A stretch of DNA of 64,000 bases from Streptomyces platensis (GCF_008704855.1 NZ_CP023691.1:6324001-6388000), one strand, 5' to 3'. Positions 19,501 to 28,311 are shown, counted from the stretch's first letter. The notes: a model not told the origin generated them from the sequence alone. Translations and numbers: made by a program.

Positions 19501-19718
19501 GCTCCGGCGAGGTCAAGCGCAACACCAAGGCGCGCCTCATCCGCGACGGCAAGGTGGTCGCGGAGGACCTCAACATCCAGGGTCTGCGCCGGTTCAAGGA
19601 CGACGTCACCGAGATCCGCGAAGGCTTCGAGGGCGGTATCAACCTCGGAAACTTCAACGACATCAAGATCGACGACGTCATCGCGACGTACGAGATGCGC
19701 GAGAAGCCGCGCGGCTGA
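16557..19718 (+). CDS. infB: Translation initiation factor IF-2
   Basis: IF-2 is the GTPase that places fMet-tRNA on the 30S subunit. The 1053-residue protein has an N-terminal IF2_N helix domain (AKVRVYELAKEFGVESKVV), then a long Pro/Ala/Gly/Arg-rich linker (about residues 55-440, ending in GRPGGGG-type repeats), a second IF2_N motif near 450-510, and the G domain. G1 is GHVDHGKT from residue 555, with DTPGHE and NKID later, followed by domains II-IV. GTG 16557 has AGAAGGAG four bases upstream. The linker is longer than in most bacteria and carries an inserted-looking palindromic element at 16799-16839. Confidence 0.97.
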   Translation: MAKVRVYELAKEFGVESKVVMAKLQELGEFVRSASSTIEAPVVRKLTDAFQAGSGNGRAAGKPAAPRKSAPAKPSAPSPAQAGGTSPAAKAAGERPAAPKPGAPKPGPAAPAAPEAPKVPEAPKAPEAPVAPKSTPAAGPTPGPRPTPARPAAPKPAPAAPAQPEFQAPPAAPAAPAASQSAPRPGAPAPRPARPASGQGGQGGQGGQGRGNAPRPGGERPGPRPGGRPSGPRPGNNPFTSGGSTGMARPQAPRPGGAPRPGGQGGPGGPRPQGGGQGGPRPQGGQGGARPTPGGMPRPQGAAPGGAPRPGGGGGNRPNPGMMPQRPAAGPRPGPGGGGGRGPGGAGRPGGGGRPGGGGGFAGRPGGGGGGRPGGGGGFAGRPGGGGPGGGGGFGGRPGFGGRPGGPGGRGGTQGAFGRPGGPARRGRKSKRQRRQEYEAMQAPSVGGIMLPRGNGATVRLSRGASLTDFAEKINANPASLVQVMLNLGEMVTATQSVSDETLQLLADEMNYVVEIVSPEEEDRELLESFDIDFGENEGGEDMLVARPPVVTVMGHVDHGKTRLLDAIRKTNVIAGEAGGITQHIGAYQVATEVNDEERRITFIDTPGHEAFTAMRARGAKSTDIAILVVAANDGVMPQTIEALNHAKAADVPIVVAVNKIDVEGADPTKVRGQLTEFGLVAEEYGGDTMFVDISAREGLNIEQLLEAVVLTADASLDLRANAEQDAQGIAIEAHLDRGRGAVATVLVQRGTLRVGETMVVGDAYGRVRAMFDDKGNNVEEAGPSTPVLVLGLTNVPGAGDNFLVVDEDRTARQIAEKRAARERNAAFAKRTRRVSLEDLDKVLKAGEVQQLNLIIKGDASGSVEALESSLLQLDVGEEVDIRVLHRGVGAVTETDINLASGSDAIVIGFNVRAEGRATQMAEREGVDVRYYSVIYQAIEEIEAALKGMLKPEYEEVELGTAEIREIFRSSKLGNIAGVLIRSGEVKRNTKARLIRDGKVVAEDLNIQGLRRFKDDVTEIREGFEGGINLGNFNDIKIDDVIATYEMREKPRG
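16799..16839. repeat. Palindromic repeat-like element embedded in the infB linker
   Basis: The segment starts with GGCTGGGGGCACCTCCCC and then shows CTGCC-GCCAA-GGCAG followed by CGGGGGA, giving a stem-loop of about 9-10 bp with one bulged base. From general knowledge, CTGGGGGCACCTCCC-type palindromes are dispersed in many copies in Streptomyces genomes. It stays in frame, encoding roughly AGGTSPAAKAAGE, within low-complexity linker that tolerates insertion. Confidence 0.5.
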
Positions 19719-19730
19719 CCGTGCAGGACC

Positions 19731-19777
19731 GGCCGGGGCCGGTCGGCGGAAGGTAATTCCGTCGATCGGCCCCGGCC
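19731..19777 (+). terminator. Long hairpin after infB
   Basis: Arms 19731-19745 and 19763-19777 pair over 15 bp with one G-U, and the loop itself contains CGGAA/TTCCG (19747-19751, 19757-19761). It starts 12 bases after the infB stop, so ylxP-rbfA-truB may be partly uncoupled from infB. Confidence 0.7.
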
Positions 19778-19842
19778 GTTCCGTGTACGGTTCGAAAAGA
19801 CACGGATTCCCAAGGCCCCACGGGTGGCTCGACCCGTCTTGC

Positions 19843-20136
19843 ATGTACGTAGGGACACTGTCCTTCGACCTGCTTCTCGGCGACGTACGGTCGCTGAAGG
19901 AGAAGCGCTCCGTCGTCCGCCCGATCGTCGCCGAGCTGCACCGCAAATTCGCGGTGAGCGTCGCGGAGGTCGGGGACCAGGATCTGCACCGCAGGGCCAC
20001 CATCGGCCTGGCGGTGGTCTCCGGGGACACGGGGCATCTCACCGAAGTCATGGACCGCTGCGAGCGCCTGGTCGCCGCACGGCCCGAAGTGGAGCTGCTG
20101 TCGGTACGCCGACGGCTGCACGGCGACGACGACTGA
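19843..20136 (+). CDS. ylxP: YlxP-like protein (DUF503)
   Basis: The 97-residue protein has the DUF503 pattern: strand MYVGTLSFDLLL, the LKEKRSVVRPIVAELHRKF helix, VAEVGDQDLHRRATIGLAVV, and a second helix. It is a small alpha/beta protein of unclear biochemical role, encoded between infB and rbfA in many Gram-positive bacteria and thought to work in ribosome or RNA metabolism. ATG 19843 is chosen because the family begins MYVG; there is no strong ribosome site. It follows the infB hairpin by 65 bases. Confidence 0.85.
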   Translation: MYVGTLSFDLLLGDVRSLKEKRSVVRPIVAELHRKFAVSVAEVGDQDLHRRATIGLAVVSGDTGHLTEVMDRCERLVAARPEVELLSVRRRLHGDDD

Positions 20137-20201
20137 CCTGATGACCAGGCGTCCCGTCGCCGGCGGAAGCACAATTGTGGAAGAAAGAAGGAGACGGACC
20201 A

Positions 20202-20657
20202 GTGGCCGACAATGCGCGGGCGAAGAAGCTGGCGGACCTCATCCGGGAGGTGGTCGCCCAGAAGCTGCAGCGCGGTATCAAGGACCCGCGGCTCGGCACG
20301 CATGTGACCATCACGGACACCCGGGTCACCGGCGACCTGCGGGAGGCTACGGTCTTCTACACGGTCTACGGGGACGACGAGGACCGCGCCAGCGCCGCCG
20401 CCGGACTGGAGAGCGCCAAGGGCATCCTGCGCTCCGCGGTCGGTGCGGCGGCCGGTACGAAGTTCACGCCGACCCTGGCGTTCGTGGCGGACGCCCTGCC
20501 GGAGAACGCCAAGACCATCGAGGACCTGCTCGACAAGGCACGGGCCTCGGACGCCCAGGTGCGCGAGGTCTCCTCGGGCGCGCAGTACGCCGGTGAGGCC
20601 GATCCGTACCGCAAGCCGGGCGAGGACGAGGACGACGAGGGCACCGCGGCAGAATGA
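20202..20657 (+). CDS. rbfA: 30S ribosome-binding factor RbfA
   Basis: RbfA is a KH-like factor for late 16S rRNA maturation and cold adaptation. The 151-residue protein has the family core ARAKKLADLIREVVAQKLQ, DPRLGTHVTITDTRVTGDL and the LRSAVG segment, plus an acidic C-terminal tail. GTG 20202 has GAAGGAG eight bases upstream. The stop overlaps the truB start (ATGA), so translation is coupled. Confidence 0.93.
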   Translation: MADNARAKKLADLIREVVAQKLQRGIKDPRLGTHVTITDTRVTGDLREATVFYTVYGDDEDRASAAAGLESAKGILRSAVGAAAGTKFTPTLAFVADALPENAKTIEDLLDKARASDAQVREVSSGAQYAGEADPYRKPGEDEDDEGTAAE

Positions 20658-21583
20658 AGCGTGAGAGCAACCAGCCGGGCGGTCTTGTCATCGTCGACAA
20701 GCCGTCCGGCTTCACTTCGCACGACGTGGTGGCGAAGATGCGCGGTATGGCGCGTACCCGCAGGGTCGGGCACGCCGGCACGCTCGACCCGATGGCCACC
20801 GGCGTCCTCGTCCTGGGCCTGGAGCGGGCCACCAAGCTGCTGGGCCATCTCGCGCTGACGGAGAAGGAGTACGTCGGCACGATCCGGCTCGGCCAGACGA
20901 CCGTCACCGATGACGCCGAGGGCGAGATCACCGAGTCGAAGCCGGCGCACGGCCTCGCCCGCGAGGACATCGACGCGGGCGTCGCCGAGCTGTCCGGCGC
21001 GATCATGCAGGTGCCGTCCAAGGTCAGCGCCATCAAGATCAACGGCAAGCGCTCGTACTCGCGGGTCCGCGACGGCGAGGACGTGGAGATCCCGGCCCGC
21101 CCGGTGACCGTCTCCTCGTTCGTGGTGCACTCCGCGCACGAGGCCGAGGCCGAGGACGGCACCCCGGTGACCGACCTGCTGGTCTCCGTCGAGTGCTCGT
21201 CCGGTACGTACATCCGCGCGCTGGCCCGCGATCTGGGGGCCGGGCTCGGCGTCGGCGGCCATCTGACCGCGCTGCGCCGCACCCGCGTCGGCCCGTACAA
21301 GCTGGACCGGGCGCGCACGCTCGACCAGCTCCAGGCGGCGGTGGACGACGCCGAGGGCGAGGGCCTGCCGGTCATGCCGCTCGGCGACGCGGCCGCCGCG
21401 GCGTTCACCCGCTGGGATGTCGCCGAACCGCAGGTACGGCTGCTGCTCAACGGCGCGCGGATCCCGATGCCGCGCTTCGAGGGCGACGGGCCGGTCGCGG
21501 CTTTCGGGCCGGACGGCACGTTCCTGGCACTGGTGGAGAACCAGGGCGGGAAGGCCAAGAGCCTGGCGGTGTTCGCCCTCTAG
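20654..21583 (+). CDS. truB: tRNA pseudouridine(55) synthase
   Basis: TruB makes pseudouridine 55 in the T loop of tRNAs. The 309-residue protein has the catalytic Asp45 in GHAGTLDPMATGVL, the KEYVGTIRLG strand, and the VECSSGTYIRALARDLG and GGHLTALRRTRVG motifs. The C-terminal 70 residues form the usual extra domain of actinobacterial TruB. It overlaps rbfA by four bases and closes the translation cluster. Confidence 0.95.
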   Translation: MKRESNQPGGLVIVDKPSGFTSHDVVAKMRGMARTRRVGHAGTLDPMATGVLVLGLERATKLLGHLALTEKEYVGTIRLGQTTVTDDAEGEITESKPAHGLAREDIDAGVAELSGAIMQVPSKVSAIKINGKRSYSRVRDGEDVEIPARPVTVSSFVVHSAHEAEAEDGTPVTDLLVSVECSSGTYIRALARDLGAGLGVGGHLTALRRTRVGPYKLDRARTLDQLQAAVDDAEGEGLPVMPLGDAAAAAFTRWDVAEPQVRLLLNGARIPMPRFEGDGPVAAFGPDGTFLALVENQGGKAKSLAVFAL

Positions 21584-21608
21584 GGGCGGGCTCAGGGCCT
21601 GGTACCGG

Positions 21609-21647
21609 GGCCGGGTCCGGGCGTGGAGACACGCTCCGGACCCGGCC
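21609..21647 (+). terminator. Terminator of the truB cluster
   Basis: 12-bp perfect outer arms (21609-21620, 21636-21647) continue inward with GCGTG/CACGC around a GAGA loop, with one bulged T. It begins 26 bases after the truB stop. The remaining bases to 21895 hold no gene. Confidence 0.8.
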
Positions 21648-21895
21648 TTCCGCGTGTCCGGATAGGGGGCACCGGCCGCCACCCGGCGGCGGCGCGGGGC
21701 CGCCCGCACCGGCGCCGGCCGTGCGCCACCCGCCGCCCACCCCCTCCGCTCCGACAGGTTCCGGCCATTCACTCATTCGGTGAGGCGCTCGAAGTGAATC
21801 AAGGAGTGGACGGGGGCGCGTTGGCCGGCTGCTCTCCCGCGGCGATCACCGCCTGCTTACCGTGCGGAGAACGGGACAGGGCGAGAGGACCGACG

Positions 21896-24800
21896 ATGGC
21901 GTTGCTGGATGCCGATGCGGACGCGGCACTGGTGCGGATCCGCGATCTGGCAGGTCGGACGCGGGGCACGGGCTTCCTCGCGGACCACGACGGCACCGTG
22001 GTCACCAGCCACGAAGCGGTGGAGGGTGCGGCACAGCTGGTGCTGCAACCCATGGCGGACGGCGCGGGCGGGGGTGCGGCCGGGGGCGGCGGATGGACCT
22101 GCCTGGTGGCGGGCGAGGCGATCACGCCCCTTCCGGAGGCCGGGCTCGCCCTCGTACGGACCGACAGCTTCGGGCCGCACCGGCTCGCGCCGCTGCCCCT
22201 CGCCATGCGCCGGCCGGCCCCGGACACCCGCGCCCGTCTCTGGGCGGGCGGCTGGCTGGACGGCACGGTCGTCGGGCCCGGCTCCGGGGTGATGTACACC
22301 GCCGCCGCGCGCGTCCATCTGCTCGACGAAACGCTGGAACTCGGCCTCTGCGCGGGCGGCCGGGAGGCGCTGCGGCTGGGCGGTCCCGCGATCGGCGGGC
22401 CGGTGCTGGACGCCCGTACGGGCGTGGTCCTCGCGGTCCTCGGCACCGCGCTGCACCCCCAGGCACCCGGCGGTTTCCGGAAGGGGCAGGCCCCCGGGCG
22501 CCGGGCGGGCGGCTTCGCCATTCCGCTGCGCGCGGCCGCCGAGGCCGCGCCACGGGGCCCGCTCGCCGCGCTGCTGGAGCGCAACGCGCGGACGGTCCCG
22601 GCCTACGGCAGCGAGCTGAATCCGGCCGGTGCGCGGCATCTCGCCGAAGTGGCGCTGGGCTCCGCCACGCGGCCACGACTGTGGCGCGAACCGGTCGAAC
22701 GGCCCGACGTGGCAGCGGAGTTCACCCGTTTCGAGGCGGACGGCGGGGCGGCGGGCGCACGGGTGCTGGGCCTGGTGGGGGAGCCCGGGACCGGGCGGAG
22801 CACCGAGCTCGCCGGACTGGCCGCCCGCCGCGCGCAGGGCCCCGCGCCCGCCCCGACCGTCTGGCTGCGCGGTGCGGCGCTGCGGCCCGGCGACGACGGC
22901 GTCCGCAGCGCGGTCGAGCGCGCGCTGCGCTCCGCGGGCCGGACCGTCGCCGGTGCGGACCGTACGGCCGGTGACCCGGCGGACACCACGGCGCAGGGCG
23001 TGGCCCACGCGGCGGCCGCGGCCGGAAGTCCGTTGCTCGTACTGCTCGACGGGCCGGAGGAGATGCCGACGGGCCTGCTGCGGCGGCTGGCCGAGTGGAC
23101 CGGGGCGACGGCCGACTGGCTGGGGACGGCCGGGGTGCGGCTGGTGATCGCCTGCCGCCCCGAGTACTGGGAGCGGGCCGGTGCGCTCTTCCCGCCCGGC
23201 CTGCTGCACCGGCCGCACCGCCCGGTGCCCGCGCTGCCCGCCTGTGTGGAGCTCGGCGACCTCCCCCAGGAGGCCGCGGAGCGCGCCCGCGCCCGCTACG
23301 GCCTGCCGTCCGGCGCACCCGCCGCCCCGGACGCCCGCCATCCGCTGGCCCTGCGGCTGCTCGCGGAGGTCCGGGCGGCGCTCCCCAAGGGGGACGAGGC
23401 CGGGCGGGACGGCGGCATCGGCTCGCCGGACCGCCACCAGATCTTCGACGCCTACCTGGACCTGGTGTGCCTGCGCATCGCCGTACGGATCGCGGCCGCG
23501 CACCGGCCCGCACTGCGCGGCACCGCCGTCCGCCGGCTGGCGGCCCAGGTCGCCGGCCAGGTGCACGAGGCGGCCCGCCGCTGCCTCGGCCCCGGCCCCG
23601 GAGCGCTGGACCGTACGTCCTTCGAGGAGGTCTTCCCCCGGGCGGCCGGCTGGGCCTCCGCGGTGCTCACCGAGGGCCTGCTGGTCCCGGCAGGCAGCGG
23701 ATACCGCTTCGTGCACGAGGAGTTCGGGGAGTGGCTCCAGGGGGCCCATGTCGATCTCGATCTGCTGCCCGTCCCCGGACACCGCGTGGGGCCGGTCGTC
23801 CAGGCGCTGCTGCGGCTCGCCGGGCGCGAGGGCTCGGTACAACTGACGTTCCGGCTGGCGGAGTTGGTGCCGATGGCCACCGCCCCCGCCGCCGGAACAC
23901 CGCCCCCGCACGCCGTGGACGGCCGCTGGTGGGCCGCGCGGGTGCTGTCCGGGGTGCTGCTCCGGGTCCCCGATGCGAGGCCGTACACGGGCGTGCTGCG
24001 GCTGCTCGCCGACCGGATCACCGAACGGTCCCTCCGGACGGGCGGTTTCGCGCACACCGGGCTGGAGACCTTCGGCCCATGGTTCTGGGAGCGGCTGGCG
24101 CTGGCGGACGAGGACCGGATGGACCTGCTGCGCCGTCTTCTGCCGGCGGACGGGCCGCCGGCCGGGGCGGGGCGGGTGTCGGGTGGGGGAGAGCGAGGCG
24201 GGGCGGAGCGGGGTGGCCCGGGGGACGAGGCGGATCGTGCGCCGGTCGGGCCGCCGCGGCCGCGGGGGCGGTTGTCGGCGTCCGTGTCCGACGCGGCGGC
24301 TGGTGCTGCTTCTGTCGCCACGTCCGTCGCCGCGTCCGCTTCCGTCGCGTCGACCGGGTCGTGGGCGTCCGGCCTGGCCTCGTCCGGCAGGTCTTCGTCC
24401 GACTCGCCGTCGCCCGGCCGGACGTCAGGCGATCTGCTGCCGTCCGTCGACGGGCCGGCCCCCGGCCTGCCGTCTGACGACGTGCCGCCCCCCGGCCGCG
24501 CCTTCGCCCCGCCCCCGCGGGTACGCGTGCACCCCGCCGACGACACGTCCGCCGGCCGATGGGACGGCGAGACCCCGCCCGGCCGGACGCACCCGACCGG
24601 AGCCCCCCGCCCCGCCTCCGGGACGGGCACCGGCGACGGGTCGCCCGAGAGTGCTGTCGGCGCGGCCGAGGCCGGTGCGCCGCGCTCGTCGCGCTTTCTC
24701 GACGCCGCGGCCGAGCTGCTGTGCGCGGACCCGGAGCGGATCCAGCCGCTGCTGTGCGCCTGGTTCGACGACGCCCGGCCGCTTCAGCGCCTCGGGGGCG

Positions 24801-25978
24801 AGGAGGGCGACCACTCGGCCCGCCGCGCGCTGCCCCCTCAGATCACCGTGGCCTCCGCCGCGCAGGCCCTGCTGCACACCCACCGCCGGCCGGCGCTCGA
24901 CGCGCTCACGGACGCGCTGGTGCAGGCCGCGCACCCCAAGGGCGACGAGCTGATGGACGCGCTCGCCGAGGACGAGCCGGCGGCGGTGTGCCGGGCCGTG
25001 GACCGCTGGGCCCACGACGCCCGCCCCGAGCGCCGGGCCGCCGCCGCGTCCTACGGTCTGCGGGCCGCCCCGTACGTCACCGCCGCGGCCGACCGCGCGC
25101 TGCTGCGCTACGCCGCCCTCTGCCTGCTCGCCCGCACCGCGGACAGTGCCCACCACGGCTCCGCGCTCGCCCTGCTCGTCGGCGACCCGGCCACCCGGGA
25201 CCGTTTCCTGGACCGGGCGCTGGCCCGCTTCGTGGCGGGGGATCCGCAGCTGCCGCCCACGGCGTTCCGGGCCGCCCTCACCGACCACCCCGGGCCGGTG
25301 CTGGACGCCTTCCGGGCCCGGCTGGTCGGCGGCGCCGGTCCGCCGGTGGCCGCCGGGCTGCTGCGGATGCTCGCCCGCACCGAGGACCCGGTGCTCGCCG
25401 GCCGCATCGACGGCCTGGTACGCGACTGTGCCCGGCACTGCCCGGACCGGGCCGCGCAGCCGGTCGCGGAGTTCGTCGAGTGCCGCCTGGAGCGCGGACC
25501 CGCCGCCCGCGCGGCGCTCCGCCCGCTCGCCGCCGAGCTGCTGACCGGATACCCGGTACCGGTCCGGTGCGCGCTCGCGGCGGTGGTGGCCGAGGCCGGC
25601 TCCGGCGACTCGGCACCATTGCGCCGCGAGCTGCTGGAGGTGCTGCTGACGCAGGAGGCCTCGTACGCGGCGCCGCACGGGGGGTACGAGGAGACCGGCC
25701 CGGATACCCGGGTGCTGGAGGCGCTGCTACAGACGGCCGCCGAGGGAGCGGAGCGGCGGCCGGCCGAGCGCACCCGGGAGCTGGTGCACCGCACCGGGAC
25801 GCTGCTGGTCCGTACGCCGGAGGGGGCGGCCCGCTTCGACAGGCGGCTGGTGGAGCTGGGGCGGCGGGTGCCCGGTTTCGCCCGGCGGGTGCAGGACTGG
25901 GTGGCGGACGAGCCGGGGGAGTGGGCGGCGGTAGTGGGCCCCGGGGCGCGGGCCACGCTCGCCGGATGCCACAGCTGA
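21896..25978 (+). CDS. Degenerate trypsin-like domain fused to a STAND-type NTPase with helical repeats
   Basis: The 1360-residue protein has three parts. Residues 1-240 resemble a trypsin-like peptidase: a GTGFL start, His39 in VVTSHEAV, and a GGPV strand. The GDSGGP position reads GPAIGGPV, so the nucleophilic Ser is Ile166 and protease activity is doubtful. Residues 290-500 look like a P-loop STAND NTPase: GEPGTGRST (295-303, Arg in place of the usual Walker Lys) and LLVLLDGPEE (about 380-390). A Ser/Pro/Gly-rich linker (about 755-930) splits a long helical, HEAT-like C-terminal region. ATG 21896 has GAGAGG seven bases upstream. Members of this architecture act as sensors or switches, some in defence; the function here is unknown. 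Confidence 0.7.
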   Translation: MALLDADADAALVRIRDLAGRTRGTGFLADHDGTVVTSHEAVEGAAQLVLQPMADGAGGGAAGGGGWTCLVAGEAITPLPEAGLALVRTDSFGPHRLAPLPLAMRRPAPDTRARLWAGGWLDGTVVGPGSGVMYTAAARVHLLDETLELGLCAGGREALRLGGPAIGGPVLDARTGVVLAVLGTALHPQAPGGFRKGQAPGRRAGGFAIPLRAAAEAAPRGPLAALLERNARTVPAYGSELNPAGARHLAEVALGSATRPRLWREPVERPDVAAEFTRFEADGGAAGARVLGLVGEPGTGRSTELAGLAARRAQGPAPAPTVWLRGAALRPGDDGVRSAVERALRSAGRTVAGADRTAGDPADTTAQGVAHAAAAAGSPLLVLLDGPEEMPTGLLRRLAEWTGATADWLGTAGVRLVIACRPEYWERAGALFPPGLLHRPHRPVPALPACVELGDLPQEAAERARARYGLPSGAPAAPDARHPLALRLLAEVRAALPKGDEAGRDGGIGSPDRHQIFDAYLDLVCLRIAVRIAAAHRPALRGTAVRRLAAQVAGQVHEAARRCLGPGPGALDRTSFEEVFPRAAGWASAVLTEGLLVPAGSGYRFVHEEFGEWLQGAHVDLDLLPVPGHRVGPVVQALLRLAGREGSVQLTFRLAELVPMATAPAAGTPPPHAVDGRWWAARVLSGVLLRVPDARPYTGVLRLLADRITERSLRTGGFAHTGLETFGPWFWERLALADEDRMDLLRRLLPADGPPAGAGRVSGGGERGGAERGGPGDEADRAPVGPPRPRGRLSASVSDAAAGAASVATSVAASASVASTGSWASGLASSGRSSSDSPSPGRTSGDLLPSVDGPAPGLPSDDVPPPGRAFAPPPRVRVHPADDTSAGRWDGETPPGRTHPTGAPRPASGTGTGDGSPESAVGAAEAGAPRSSRFLDAAAELLCADPERIQPLLCAWFDDARPLQRLGGEEGDHSARRALPPQITVASAAQALLHTHRRPALDALTDALVQAAHPKGDELMDALAEDEPAAVCRAVDRWAHDARPERRAAAASYGLRAAPYVTAAADRALLRYAALCLLARTADSAHHGSALALLVGDPATRDRFLDRALARFVAGDPQLPPTAFRAALTDHPGPVLDAFRARLVGGAGPPVAAGLLRMLARTEDPVLAGRIDGLVRDCARHCPDRAAQPVAEFVECRLERGPAARAALRPLAAELLTGYPVPVRCALAAVVAEAGSGDSAPLRRELLEVLLTQEASYAAPHGGYEETGPDTRVLEALLQTAAEGAERRPAERTRELVHRTGTLLVRTPEGAARFDRRLVELGRRVPGFARRVQDWVADEPGEWAAVVGPGARATLAGCHS

Positions 25979-26173
25979 CGGGCGGGTGAAGCGGGCCGGA
26001 CATGTGCTCCGGACCGTGTGGAGGCCCCGCCTCGGGCCCGCGCTCCCGGCGGTGGACGGCTGCGCTGAGCCACCCTTCGCGTGGAGCACCACCCGCGGCA
26101 TGGCAGTCTTAGACCTGCGCCATGCCGACGTGGCGCAATGGACGGACAAGGGTTCGGGCGAGGAGCGGGCACA

Positions 26174-27121
26174 GTGCAGCGCTGGCGTGGCTTGGAGGAC
26201 ATCCCCGAGGGCTGGGGGCGCAGCGTCGTCACCATCGGCTCGTACGACGGAGTGCACCGCGGCCACCAACTGATCATTGGCAAGGCCGTCGCGCGCGCCC
26301 GTGAGCTGGGGATTCCCGCCGTGGTCGTCACCTTCGACCCGCACCCGAGCGAAGTCGTACGGCCCGGTACCCATCCGCCGCTGCTGGCGCCGCACCACCG
26401 GCGCGCGGAGCTGATGGCCGGGCTGGGGGTGGACGCGGTGCTGATCCTCCCGTTCACCAAGGAGTTCTCGAAGCTGTCCCCGGCCGACTTCGTGGTCAAG
26501 GTGCTGGTCGACAAGCTGCACGCCCAGGTCGTCGTCGAGGGCCCCAACTTCCGCTTCGGGCACAAGGCGACCGGCAACGTCGAGACCCTGGCCGAGCTCG
26601 GGATCACCTACGACTACACCGTCGAGGTCATCGACCTCTACGAGCGCGGTGCGGCGGGCGGCGGCGAGCCGTTCTCCTCCACGCTCACCCGCCGGCTGGT
26701 GGCCGAGGGCGAGGTGGCCGGTGCGATGGAGGTCCTCGGACGGCCGCACCGCGTCGAGGGCGTCGTCGTACGCGGTGCCCAGCGCGGCCGCGAACTGGGC
26801 TTCCCCACGGCCAATGTGGAGACCCTGCCGCACACCGCGATCCCGGCCGACGGTGTCTACGCGGGCCTGCTCCAGGTGGAGGGCGAGGCGATGCCGGCGG
26901 CCATCTCGGTCGGCACCAACCCGCAGTTCGACGGCAAGACCCGCACCGTCGAGGCCTACGCCATCGACCGCGTCGGCCTGGACCTGTACGGCCTGCACGT
27001 CGGCGTGGACTTCCTCGCCTACATCCGCGGCCAGGAAAAGTTCGACACCCTCGACGCCCTGCTGGAGCGGATGGCGATCGACGTGAAGCTGGCACGGGGG
27101 CTGATCGCGGCGGCGGGGTGA
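26174..27121 (+). CDS. ribF: Bifunctional riboflavin kinase/FAD synthetase
   Basis: RibF phosphorylates riboflavin to FMN and adenylates FMN to FAD. The 315-residue protein has the N-terminal adenylyltransferase domain with VVTIGSYDGVHRGHQ and DFVVKVL, and the C-terminal flavokinase domain with GRELGFPTANV and DGVYAGLL. GTG 26174 has GAGGAG eight bases upstream and gives the normal length. An upstream in-frame ATG at 26081 would add residues with no family match. In many actinobacteria ribF is next to rpsO; here a 28-kb ESX locus lies between. Confidence 0.93.
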   Translation: MQRWRGLEDIPEGWGRSVVTIGSYDGVHRGHQLIIGKAVARARELGIPAVVVTFDPHPSEVVRPGTHPPLLAPHHRRAELMAGLGVDAVLILPFTKEFSKLSPADFVVKVLVDKLHAQVVVEGPNFRFGHKATGNVETLAELGITYDYTVEVIDLYERGAAGGGEPFSSTLTRRLVAEGEVAGAMEVLGRPHRVEGVVVRGAQRGRELGFPTANVETLPHTAIPADGVYAGLLQVEGEAMPAAISVGTNPQFDGKTRTVEAYAIDRVGLDLYGLHVGVDFLAYIRGQEKFDTLDALLERMAIDVKLARGLIAAAG

Positions 27122-27262
27122 GGGGCGCGGTCTCTCGACTCCCTGCTTCCCCGGCCGTCCCGTGCCCATGCGACGAGGAGCGGTCCCGGAGGGCGGCCAT
27201 CGTCCTGGGCGGCCCGTCCGGCACCGCCCGGCTGTTCGGCTCCATGGAGGGGGACTTTCGTC

Positions 27263-28102
27263 ATGACCACGATCTACCGGTCCGAGGCCGGTGCGGGGGA
27301 GATCCTGCGGCGCTACCGGGACGCGCTGCGCACCTGGCCGGTACCGGCCGAGGAGCTGCGGGTGCCGACCCGCGAGGGCGAGACCTTCGTCCTGGCCTCC
27401 GGCCCCCGGGACGCGCCGCCCGTGCTGCTGCTGCACGGCTCGGGAGCGAACGCCACGATGTGGCAGGACGACATCACCTCCTGGGCGCGGCACTTCCGCA
27501 CCTACGCCGTCGACCTCGTCGGCGAGCCGGGCCTGAGCGCGCCGTCCCGCCCGCCGTTGGCCTCCGACGCCTGTGCGCTGTGGCTGGACGATGTGCTGGA
27601 GGGGCTGGGGATCACGAGCGCCTCGATGGTCGCGGCCTCCCTCGGCGGCTGGACGGCGCTGGACTACGCCACCCGCCGGCCCGAGCGGGTGACGCGCCTG
27701 GCCCTGCTGTGCCCCGGCGGCCTGGGGAGGCAGAAGGTGGGCTGGCTGGTCAAGGCTCTGCCGCTGCGCCTCTTCGGGCGCCGTGGGATACGCCGGTCGG
27801 CAGGAATCGTGGCGGGTCTGGAGCTGCCTGAGCAGCGGCACGTCCTCGACCAAGTGGCGCTGATCTTCACGCACTTCAAGCCGCGTACGGAGCGGCTGCC
27901 CGTCTTCTCCGACGGCGCGTTGGGCCGTCTGACGATGCCCGTGCAGGTGACCGTCGGTGGCCGCGATGTCCTCTTCGACTCCGAAGGCACCGCCCGGCGC
28001 ATCCGGCACGGTGTCCCGCACGCGAACGTGCACCTCCTGCCCGAGGCCGGCCACGCGATCCTCGGGCAGACCGCTTCGGTCCTGGCGTTCCTCCGCGGCT
28101 GA
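27263..28102 (+). CDS. Alpha/beta hydrolase
   Basis: The 279-residue protein has the alpha/beta-hydrolase core: oxyanion-hole strand VLLLHGSGANATMW, nucleophile elbow AASLGGW (Ser where Gly-x-Ser-x-Gly is usual, first Gly replaced by Ala), acid in VGGRDVLFD, and His in EAGHAIL. ATG 27263 follows GGAGGGGGA. The substrate is unknown. It is the last plus-strand gene before the ESX locus and ends at a very strong hairpin. Confidence 0.8.
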   Translation: MTTIYRSEAGAGEILRRYRDALRTWPVPAEELRVPTREGETFVLASGPRDAPPVLLLHGSGANATMWQDDITSWARHFRTYAVDLVGEPGLSAPSRPPLASDACALWLDDVLEGLGITSASMVAASLGGWTALDYATRRPERVTRLALLCPGGLGRQKVGWLVKALPLRLFGRRGIRRSAGIVAGLELPEQRHVLDQVALIFTHFKPRTERLPVFSDGALGRLTMPVQVTVGGRDVLFDSEGTARRIRHGVPHANVHLLPEAGHAILGQTASVLAFLRG

Positions 28103-28247
28103 CCTGTCGCGGCAGCTCGTCCGGGGGCTCGTCCGCGGCGGGGTGGCCGGTAGTCTCCCGGCGCCCTGGAAGCACCACCCTCCCCAACTCGACTGATTCC
28201 GCCCGGAGTTAGGCCGGGAGGAGTTCACTCGTCCGGGGGATGACGTG

Positions 28248-28296
28248 ATACGGGGCGGGGCCCGGTACCTCTCAGGTACCGGGCCCCGCCCCGTAT
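28248..28296. terminator. 23-bp perfect hairpin bounding the ESX locus
   Basis: Positions 28248-28270 and 28274-28296 are perfect reverse complements around a 3-base loop CTC. It sits between the convergent hydrolase gene and the EspI-like gene and should stop transcription from both sides. Confidence 0.85.
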
Positions 28297-28311
28297 TGCG
28301 CTACGCCCGCC

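Noticed and set aside
16320..20303. A very long minus-strand open frame opposite infB (over 1300 codons)
   Set aside because: It mirrors the G/C-rich third positions of infB, lacks a ribosome site and family resemblance, and is Thr/Ala/Arg low complexity.
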